A stretch of DNA of 64,000 bases, taken from Haliclona indistincta. Its lineage: Eukaryota > Porifera > Demospongiae > Haplosclerida > Chalinidae. A program made the translations under genes and the position numbers. Of the stretch, positions 46,955-56,071 are shown in pieces. The stretch lies in contig OZ024783.1 in the NCBI GenBank assembly GCA_964017065.1, positions 11,498,885 to 11,562,884 on the forward strand, in the 5' to 3' direction. Position 1 is the first letter of the stretch. Every line of letters begins with the position of its first letter. Under the pieces are notes generated by a model, which was not told the DNA's origin, did no database searches, and saw only the letters and a list, made by a program, of their open reading frames with translations.

Positions 46955-49900
46955 TTGACAGCTTCATAGTGAGTCTCATTAGTTGATGGTATCTGATTAG
47001 CTGTGCCATATGCCGTGTTATCCTTCATTTCAACATCATCACCATCCCTACAATCACAAGAAATTAAAAAGATTTCTATCGAAATCAAAAGGATGTAGTG
47101 ATGAAGAAATCTACCACTGGTTCACAATGTAATCCAACAAGAAACAAGCATAGAATGGTAACACGATTGACTAGCTAACAGACCATAGATCCCTACATCA
47201 GTGGCTGCTGTGGCCAGACTATAGCTAGTTAAGCTATTTACTGTTGACTGACACTTTGAATAGAATTCAGCTTGTGACAAAATATTGATCTTATGTACAG
47301 CCACTGATGTAGGGATCTATGGTCTGTTAGCTAGTCAATCGTGTTACCATTCTATGCTTGTTTCTTGTTGGATTACATTGTGAACCAGTGGTAGATTTCT
47401 TCATCACTACATCCTTTTGATTTCGATAGAAATCTTTTTAATTTCTTGTTTGTGTCCTTTTTTTCTTTTTAGTGAAGTGCAGTTCAATATCATGCATGTA
47501 CGGAGAAGTCTTTGTTTCCACCATTAGTTTAGTATTCCTGTTGTTGATGGCTTTTCTTAAACTTATAGCTAAAATTGTTAAGCTGTACGTACAGGTCTGC
47601 CTAGTCGCCTACGCATGCATTCAGTGCAAACGAGCCCCACCCACACTTGTTTGTAGACCTATAGTACGGCGGTTATAATTATCTGGCAAGTGCAGAATGG
47701 CGATCCTACACGAGCTTACCGTTCTTCGAAGACTCCAGACAAATGCCGGGTGTGTGTTCTCCGTGATAGTGATCCACACGGCGCAGCGATACTTTTAGCT
47801 GCTTGGTCACGTGCGCTACCCATTGCTTGGTCACGTGCGTATTGCGCAATCACAATAATGGCGTCTAACACTTAGCTGACAATGGATCACGATCGAGAAA
47901 TCGCGGAACTTTGATCGCCGTTACGCTAAAAACAAAGCTCAAAAGGCACATGCCAGGAGAATTTCACGACTGTTCGTGGATGTTTTGGTTTCGGCACTGC
48001 TCGCATAAAGGCGCTAGGCGAGTGGAAGAAAGAAAGAAAGAAGAAAGAAAGAAAGAAGAAAACGAAGATGACGAAACTCGATTTTCACCGTTTCCAGGTT
48101 CGTCACTTTAGTAACAATTTCGAGCAGTCTCCTTGCTACTGTAAGATGGGGCAACGCCAGAGAGCAGATATAAGTGTCTAAAGACGTATAAAATTCAACA
48201 CCAGGCGAAATATCAGCGTTTGAACGCTAATACATTGTATGTAGCCGCCATCTTGTTTTCTCGTTCATCCCTACATAGGGAGACACTACCGTGTCTCCCT
48301 AATAGAGTGAACACAGTATACACTGAGTGTGTAAATACCTACTTGGTTACTTGAAATGATATACCTCAAATTGTGCCTGAAAGAGTGTCTTGCCAGTAGC
48401 AGGGTCCGCGTTCTTCATCGTTGCAATGACTGATCTCAGCTCTCCTGAACTGATCTGAGTGTCTCCACATGTCACTGACTCCAGGATCACATCATGTATG
48501 AATGCGTACTGCTCCTGTAGTGATTAGTGACTGTTGATAAATCATTGTTGTTTAGTGACTATACTCACAGCAGTCTGGACCATCTTCATACGCTGATGCC
48601 TCATATTAGTAATCACTCTAGATACATCAACTATTCCTTCCTTCTTCACTTGCTTCAAGATGGTATCAATGGCTATGAATGTTCCAGTACGGCCCACTCC
48701 AGCACTGGATATTATTTGAACAAAATACATTCAGCTCATTTTGAATCAATTTTGCTACCTGCAGTGAACCACAATGGGACCTTTTGATGGCTTGTGTTCC
48801 TGTCTGATGCGACGATGGAAGGCCAGGATGGGAGAACCATACTCAGGGACACCATGATCAGGCCAGGAGGTGAAGTGGTAGTGGTTTATCATACGTGGGT
48901 ACTCAGAGCTACCTAATAACTGATAGATTGTGTAATAAATAATTATTATTCATATTACACATGGAATCTCACTTCTACTTGAAGCAGTCGAATTGTGTAG
49001 TTAGCAAATATTTGCTGATCAGCTAGAGTGATGTTGAATGGACCAAACGGTTTAGAGTCACTATCAGGCCAGTACTGCTGACACTTGGTCTTCTTGTCTT
49101 CCTTGATATTGGTTACCATGACAACAGTGTGGGCTTTTCCTGCCATATCAACCGCCAATGATCAACCACTGTCTTATTAATAGCAATCAGATGAGTATAC
49201 ATTGCAACTTCTAACTAGTACGGGAACGACTCACCCTGTATAGTGTAGTGAAGCCCTTGTTAGTGTCAGCATGATTCCTAGCCACATACTGTCCTAGCTC
49301 AGTTGCATAGACCAGATGACTCACTGCAGTAGGTATTGTCTGCTCCTCAGGACTCTCAGAGATTAATTTGAGTGTGAATTTCTTCTCAGTTGTCCCAGCA
49401 CTGTTGCTGGCTACTAGTCGATATGTGCCTGAGTGCTCCATCTCTGTGGTAGCTATGATCAGAGTACCATCAGTTGATATTTCATGGGCATAGTCATTGT
49501 CCAAATGAGTGGATTCATGATACCAGGTTAGCTGAGGATCAGGATTGCCTGATACCTTCACTCGGAACTCTACTCTATTTCCCTCAGTAACTGTCATGTT
49601 ATTGGGAAATAACTCAAAGGATGGTTTACTAGTCACTAAAAGGTAGAATGGGTACAACATGGTGAAGCAAATAATCTAATTCAGTATTATAACAAAGTAT
49701 CGTGAACTCTACATTAGCATGGTCCAAAAATTTAACAGAAGAGTACATGGTAAACATAAATCAGCACAGTCATGGTTAGCTCAATTTTAGTATACATTAT
49801 TGTATATTGTATGTTGTCTATCGTACATTAACTAATTGAGCACACAATGATGGATGTTTACTGGAAAGTCGAATAGCTTGAAACTATGTTTTTGCCCAAA

Positions 49901-50060
49901 TAAACTTACATATGTAAATTGATTGAATAATGTAAACAAACCATAGCATGGTATCAAAACATGTCTAAGTTATCTGCTCACCTGTGACATTATATGCCGT
50001 ATAATCAGGTTCTGCTATCTTAACTTCAGTACATGTTTCATATTGCGGTTCAATAGTGCT
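46955..50060 (-). pseudogene. Receptor array member 3: relic with Ig and tyrosine phosphatase domains
   Basis: Exons from the right are: a tail-like exon (to 49982) with PQYETCTEV and PDYTAYNVT; an I-set Ig exon plus phosphatase start (49635-49235); then 49158-48967 (KCQQYWPDSDSKPFG), 48912-48759 (FTSWPDHGVPEYG), 48704-48569 (completing [12 protein letters not shown]) and 48514-48365 (QYAFIHDVILESVTCGDT). These match the second half of a receptor PTP domain with intact WPD and P-loop motifs. The KNRY-to-QGPL part is missing between 49235 and 49158. DHWRLIWQE and AHTVVMVTN are in different frames, so the enzyme is broken. The last exon (47053-46955) equals the tail exon of member 2, beyond a Helitron-like insert. 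Confidence 0.7.
47054..48302 (+). mobile_element. Helitron-like non-autonomous element, 1249 bases
   Basis: Host sequence is known from the paralogous intron at 42370-42425, so both borders are clear. It starts TCACAAGAAATT after host A and ends with the hairpin GGGAGACACTACCGTGTCTCCC plus CTAA before host T. The left third is a 165-base-arm foldback. The rest is non-coding, with short frames only. It shares both ends and interior with 15649-21111. Confidence 0.65.
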
Positions 50061-50069
50061 GTCTACTTT

Positions 50070-50295
50070 TCCCGAGGGATATAACGGGTCGTACGTCCCA
50101 CCAACATGTGATATAACTTACTTGTACCATGCTAAAGACTGTTCTGATCTTGGGCACGTGACGCGGAGGGAAATACGACCCGTTATAGCATAGCTACGAG
50201 TGTTTGACCAATCAGATTGTCCAGTTGCCGGGTTATATTTCTCATTATTATGACCTGCGGGTTTTCATATGACCCGGCTACGAGTCATTGTGTTA
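50070..50295. repeat. Foldback cluster with CGGGT/ACCCG arms
   Basis: GGATATAACGGGTCGTACG near 50079 pairs with TACGACCCGTTATAGC near 50171-50190. A second, related pair (GGGTTATAT and ATATGACCCGG) follows at 50230-50275. It disrupts the region directly upstream of receptor array member 3. Confidence 0.6.
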
Positions 50296-50314
50296 TTGAT
50301 CGAATTGATAATAC

Positions 50315-52012
50315 CATAGACTTTAGAGTACAGGGACTGGAAACGCTAAATCAAAACATATTACGTGACGTCACACTCGCGTATGCACCCGCGTTTCGCT
50401 TTTCTAGCTGCCACGCCTTCATGGTCTTCTTCTACACTCAGTTTTGACGATCAATAGCGCGCCGACAAAAGGCTTTGGCAAGTTTCTGTTGATGTCAGTA
50501 GTTAGTCTACAGTCACTCGTCTACGTGTACTAGCCTATACTCGTTCAAACGCTCGCTTATACCGTTCCAGTTGTTCTCATACACAGAGACGACGTGTTTT
50601 GAGTGTTTGTGTTCTTTTTCTGAAAAGGATAAGCTGTCCATTTGTTTGCTTTAAGTTGAATAACATTTTAAGAACCACTGTCTATAGCCTAGTCCAGTTT
50701 ATTTTGCCCTAATAACTTGATACTTTGTGTAAAGGGGTTCACAACATACTTTTACAGCTATAATATTAATGTTTTTGTGTTCTTTTTTCTCTTCGGTTCA
50801 AAAAGCTATATACAATTTTATAAATATATCTTATAATATAACTATTGGGATGTAGCTTAAGTGTATTTTATTTACTACTGAGTAGTTGGTAATGCCTACA
50901 GCTTCATTGTTATCACATCAGTAAATCATCACTATAATAATGGTTTAATATGTGATTTTGATTTAGCAAAGTCTTTTGTGGAATTAACAAGATTTCTTCT
51001 GAAGCAGTCAGGTGTTCATTGTGTCTTAAGTACAAAACTTTCCCAAGACAAATTGGAATCGTTTTTCGGAAAGCAGCGAATGAAAAGGGATACTGTGAAA
51101 ATCCTAACGTCTAGTTTCCTATAAGGTGCACAATCATGCACTGTGGGTTCAAGGGTCTACTGCATTGAAGCCTATGCTAGGGGTAACACAAACAGAGGGC
51201 ATAGTTGACAGCATCAGATGGTGACTGTAGATAACACTCCACTCCCTAAACACAGATAATCCGATCATGAAAATTAATATTAATGTGTTGTTTTTAACTT
51301 TTTATTTTTTTTACCATTCTCAGTATGAATAAGATGAGCTCAACTCAGCATTATAGTACATGTATGCATGCCAACATTAAAGAATACTATTAAGCATCTT
51401 ATCTAGCTCAAATTGTTCTTCGTCATCAGTCATAATAAACAAACTTTCAGCTTCAATCTTTAATTCACGTAAACCTGTTGTCTTCTTGGTCGACTTCTTC
51501 ACAGTCTGCTTATTGCTCTACGAATTCCCCAGCTGATGTTAACTATTGTTACTAGGTATATAAAGTTTTACAACTTCGATCCACTAAAAGCGTTTTGTTG
51601 CATCTTCGTCTAGGTCTGCTGTAATGGTTGACCAAGCTAGTACACCACCGTCACAAACAACTTCATCAATAATCTCGTCTTTACTATGTTCTCTCGTGTC
51701 TTGTACATCCTCAAACAGAAATTCTGAAAGCGAAACTATAAACAAGTTCTCTTCGTGAGTCATCAACATTCAGACTTGCGTCCAGTAACTGCTGTGCTCG
51801 TTTCCTTTGCAAGAACCATTCGCGGGGTGGCCAAGGAGAAGTCGGGATCTTTTGGAATAGCTGCTATAGCGCGGCATAGCAAGTAGCAACCACTCGACTA
51901 TCCATGCTTGCCGCTCGAGTAGCAATAATTTTACGGAAGTATACTGAAAGCGAAACGCGGGTAGTTTCTCGTAATCCCGGGCGTTTCCAGTCCCTGTACT
52001 CTAAAGTCTATG
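50315..52012 (+). mobile_element. P-element-like transposon relic
   Basis: Terminal inverted repeats CATAGACTTTAGAGTACAGG plus GACTGGAAACGC are flanked by direct repeat ATAATAC (50308-50314 and 52013-52019). Near 51000-51100 the plus strand reads LLKQSGVHCVL, then LSQDKLESFFGKQR, a hallmark of the P-element/THAP9 transposase carboxyl half. VQGSTALKPM follows in another frame. Stops and frameshifts abound, so it is dead. A minus-strand acidic frame at 51584-51769 is unexplained. Confidence 0.65.
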
Positions 52013-52377
52013 ATAATACTATTCATAATTAACTGCTGTGTAAACAAAGTCGGAATACAATACAGAAAGCATGTGAATGATGACTCCGGAGATTTGCTGA
52101 TTTGTTTTAGGTACAGTGAACCTAGAGCTAGAAGGCTGCTGCTGCTGCTGATGATGATGATAGGAGCTAGTAGAGGGTGCAGAGTATATATATTACTATA
52201 CATTCCATGTTCCTTGACTCTCTGTCTAGAGGCTATGCACCTTCTGATCTACTAGCTAGTAACTGCTGCTCACAGTGTTGTAAAAATGAAATAAAAGCTA
52301 GCATAGAATACAGCTAATAAGTTCAAACTGATAGTGATCAAAAAAGTAACAAGAACAAGTAAAGTAAAAAAGTTTTA
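52013..52377. other. Intergenic stretch with CTG/ATG triplet run
   Basis: No gene is recognised. A short run of CTGCTGCTGCTGATGATGATG lies near 52136-52160. Confidence 0.5.
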
Positions 52378-52745
52378 ACTAAAAAAGTGTAGGGATGATG
52401 CTTGCAAAAGTAAAGGAACAAGATGGGATGACGCTTGCAAAAGTAAAAGTCCCAAGTATCTCTACATCAGCGGCTTGAAGGAGGACGTTAAAGTAATTAT
52501 TGACAGTTGTAAATAACTAGAGGTATCTGTGTTTAGGAGGACGCAGTCTGATGAAGTAGTTGACAGTTATAAATAACTAGAGGTATATCTGTGTTTGGAG
52601 GACGCCGTAGCAGCAAGCCACTGATGTAGGGATACTTGAGACTTTTACATTTGCAAGTATTATTCCATCTTGTTCCCTTACTTTTGCAAGCATCATCCCA
52701 TCTTGTTCCTTTCGTTTTTTAAGAGTCATCCCTACACCTTTCATT
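52378..52745. mobile_element. Foldback element with CTACATCAG.GGCT inner motif
   Basis: The left arm (GTGTAGGGATGATGCTTGCA, AGGAACAAGATGGGATGA) recurs inverted at about 52600-52745, with tandem doubling in each arm. The inner ends carry CTACATCAGCGGCTT and AAGCCACTGATGTAGGG, as in the foldbacks at 20735-21111 and 47057-47455. Confidence 0.7.
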
Positions 52746-52992
52746 ATTAGAGCTTTTTTACTTTACATGGTGTTGTATTAAGGTATTCCAAGGAGTGTAT
52801 AAACGTCAAACAAAAAATAAACAGGCCGCTATTTGAGCGTGAGATTTTGTGCGACAAGCATGCAGCGGATATATTTTGTGCTATTACCACTACGTTGTAC
52901 GCTTCTTGGAATGATAAGCTCCTGGTTTAAGTGATCCGCAATGAGAACCAATGACAAGTGTGTTTTTAATAATTATATGACACCACTTTTAG

Positions 52993-53150
52993 ATATTGAT
53001 GAGTGTGCTACTGCCAATGGTAAGTGTGACCAGAACTGTCATAATACAAATGGGTCCTGACCCATTTGACCGCCAGAGTACATATAGCATTGTAAATGTG
53101 CCTCTGACTTAAGGCTCGTCCGCACTACAGAACTGGTTCAATGCGCATTA
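52993..53150 (+). pseudogene. Isolated calcium-binding EGF exon fragment
   Basis: After a TTTTAG acceptor the frame reads DIDECATANGKCDQNCHNTNGS, the start of a calcium-binding EGF repeat. It is then broken by TGA; CKCAS resumes about 45 bases later. No neighbouring exons were found, so it is probably a stray relic. Confidence 0.4.
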
Positions 53151-53593
53151 GCTAAAGATTGGATCAAAGTGCATCGATCTGCTTACCGCATGTCCGCCAT
53201 GAGATCGACTTGCTGGTGACGATCGCGTCATGTGACGTAAGCAACAGCTTGCTAAACAGCCAGAAAAATGGGTCCTGGGTCCCATTTTACATCGCAACCA
53301 ATTTTTTCTACATATAAAATAAACCCAACTTTCATACCAAAATTAGACTGGTGTTATATGCGGCACCAAATTCTACTTAGTAAGTTTGAACAGAACCAAT
53401 GTGTTTTTATAATCAAGAACAATAAGAATTGTACTACCGAATTGAGTAAATATCATTGAGATTTAAATAAGTGCAAAAGAAATCAGTTCTATAGTAATAT
53501 TAACAGTGCTTCGCATGTTGTAGACAAGATAGTGCTTACATAATTATGTTGCATACAAAAATTATCATTCGATGAATAATCACAATAATATTT

Positions 53594-55960
53594 TTAGGTT
53601 TTTGTCTTAGCTTCTGCCCAAATCTTGTCTACCTTCCTCTTGCCCATTTCCAATATGGTGGTAGTCATCTTCCAAGCAGGTATTGCGTGCTCTCCAAGAT
53701 ACGCATTAGAGGGATCCAACTGAAGAGAATATTCACCTATACAGACACAGTATAAACAAATAAGTAAAAAAACGTTATCTTAAGGTTAATGCTCATGCAA
53801 GTACAAATTACAACAAAAATCATACTCATAAGCTCCCGAATGTATAGATGCTTTCCGCGTGGAGGAATGTTCGCACCGCTATCAATGAGAAAGTGACGCG
53901 TATTTGTGTGTCATGATGAGATACCCGCCTACTGAAAAGGTCAATCAACACCTCGACGACCTCGTATGAGGTGTTGATTGACCTTCAGTAGGCGGGTACC
54001 TCGTCATGACACGCAAATACGCGTTACTTTCTCATTACTAGCGGTGCGAACATTCCTTCACGCCTCCACGTGGAAAGCATCTATGCCACCAACATGGTCA
54101 TGCAAACAATACTGGTATTTACTATTGGTAACACTCTGTGCCAGTCTTCCTAAGACACCCCAGTAGAGGCAGTCAAGGTCTGTTTCTGGTAGAGGAAATG
54201 CACTGATGTAACCAGCCAGCAGTGGAGTGACGAGCTGTATGGGATTCTCCTTGGACAACATAGCGTAAGCCATCATGATGGCTAGCTCAAACACATGACA
54301 AGACACGATGCAGTCACCAAAGTCTATTATCCCGCAAACACTGTATTCGGCATTGGAATCATCATTTCTATGTACTAGTATGTTCAAATCATTAGGATCA
54401 TTGTGGAGAATCCCTCTACTCAGCTTAGGTATGACCGGTACAACGTGCTCCTCAAACCCGTTAAAGATCTGTTCCAAGACTCGAACTTTATTTTGATCCT
54501 TGACATAGCGAAGTCTTTCCCGACAGCAGAGTAGTGTTTGTATATCCCAATGCTCATACGAACGGTTCTCAATTGCTTTGTGACTGTATCCCTATAGAAC
54601 GAACAGAGATAGACTAATCATGTACAGTTTGAACAAAATTAAGGATGCTCGGTCATTATTAATATTCATTAGGCGGCTTGCTTGCTATGGGGCAGATTTC
54701 CAGATGTAAAGCAGCTACGAACGCATCACTAGCTGCATAACAATACTACTGGAAGTACTGCTTGTATACCAAGTTTTAGCGAGACATCTGGGAAGGACTG
54801 CCAGAGGCGCGACAAAAACCACGCCTATCTCGTACATAAAAACATACTACGAGTACATAAAAAATAGTCAGTAGAGCGCTGAACCACGTTTCTGTGCCTA
54901 TCTCGACAAGTAATGCAGAGCTTTTGGCAGTACAGCAGTGACAAACAGTACTTACATAACTTATCTGTACTTCAACGCTTCATGCTAGTTTTATACTTTT
55001 TTGTGGTTTCCAAGCCTGTACACATACTACAAAGTGCATAACGAGTACTGAGAATGACCTGAGCACCCTTAATGAAACCACTTCAAACAACATGATTGTA
55101 GAGAAATCAGATTTAGTGCACCCACTGATGTGCTAATGAAATCATAGGAAATGACATTTAGGATAAAGGCATGTCAACCACTATGAACCAGGGTTGAAAT
55201 CATACAGGCTTCCCTAGGTTGAAGAATGCCCAAGAGCGGTTGGTTGTCACGTACATGCGCAGTGCTAGTTCAACATACTTGGGTTGGGTGACCGGGAAAT
55301 AACCTAGATTTGCCCAAAAGAGATAGAGTGTGAACACGCACGCGCCATCTGAGTTAAGCCCGGGTTGGCACGCGCTAGTGCGAACATGCCTTACACACTC
55401 TACAAAATTGTGTGGATTATCAATTGAATCGGTACCTGCAAATCCTTGTCCAGTGATCCAACATATTGACCCACTTTGAACAGAAGAGCGGGAGTCCAAG
55501 GAACATGTGCTAGTAGCTTACCAGACACAAATACTAGGACCCGCACACAGTAATTGTTCATGGCACCGTTCTTTGCAACGTCTATGTCACCATTCTTGAC
55601 TTCGTCCTTCTCAAGAGCAACTAGTTGCTCATAGTTCAAGACTACCATATCATCATATTCACTACCAGGTCGAGCTACTGGGATTGGGTAAGGGCATTTG
55701 TATCCCTTCTTGTGCAGGTGCTTTGTTATCCCAGAGAGACCATCCACTATCTCGGGAGGATCGTTGAAGTTCGTCAACTTCAGTACGTACCCGTTTTGAA
55801 GAGAGTTGTCAAGTGGTTCTCCACGAAAGAAATAGTTGCGATCGTCATAGCTCACGAATTCTTCTATACTGGACGTGTTGATCTCTTTGAAGGGAAAGTA
55901 ACTGAGCACCAGACGTGATATTGCGAGATGAGAAAGGACAGGAGGACGTGCACACTCCAT
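53594..55960 (-). CDS. HYKK: Hydroxylysine kinase-like phosphotransferase (APH fold)
   Basis: Exon 1 (55960-55436) starts MECARPPVLSHLAIS and contains SYDDRNYFFRGE, YVLKLTNFNDP and VRVLVFVSGKLL. Exon 2 (54591 to about 54085) joins in phase 0. It carries the catalytic loop GILHNDPNDLNILV and the metal-binding CGIIDFGDC, as in the aminoglycoside phosphotransferase fold. A last exon (53736-53594) reads AWKMTTTILEMGKRKVDKIW, matching the HYKK end. HYKK phosphorylates 5-hydroxylysine with GTP in lysine/collagen breakdown. The Brenner loop has HND instead of HGD. A 240-base palindrome (53846-54084) sits at the end of exon 2 and brings a stop. The last exon also repeats a motif seen at the end of exon 2, so it may belong to a second partial copy. 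The final join is unsafe. Confidence 0.7.
53846..54084. repeat. Near-perfect palindrome at HYKK exon 2 boundary
   Basis: About 53846-53958 and 53970-54084 are inverse copies (TAGATGCTTTCC.CGTGGAGG to GGTCAATCAACACCTC) with only a few differences and a very short loop. The left arm reads as coding sequence in one frame (RGKHLYIRELM) leading to a splice donor. The right arm is its inverted duplicate. This may be a foldback insertion, an inverted duplication in the genome, or an assembly artefact. Confidence 0.7.
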
Positions 55961-56071
55961 GACGACTGGCTTATCTCGAAGAAGGCGGTCCACGTGTATT
56001 AACCAGCCCCTCCCTTCTGATACGGATGGCTCGCGATTCGGCGCGAAAGGCGCGCCAATCAACTTCACAAA
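55961..56071. promoter_or_regulatory. 111-base divergent promoter region of HYKK-like and FLASH-like genes
   Basis: The two start codons face away from each other with 111 bases between them. The region is GC-rich compared with its surroundings and contains GGCGCGAAAGGCGCGCC (56039-56055), which resembles an E2F-type GGCGCGAAA site. No TATA box is seen. Confidence 0.45.

Noticed and set aside
47472..48111. Three short plus-strand frames
   Set aside because: They lie in the interior of a non-autonomous Helitron-like element and are not conserved in the 15649-21111 copy.
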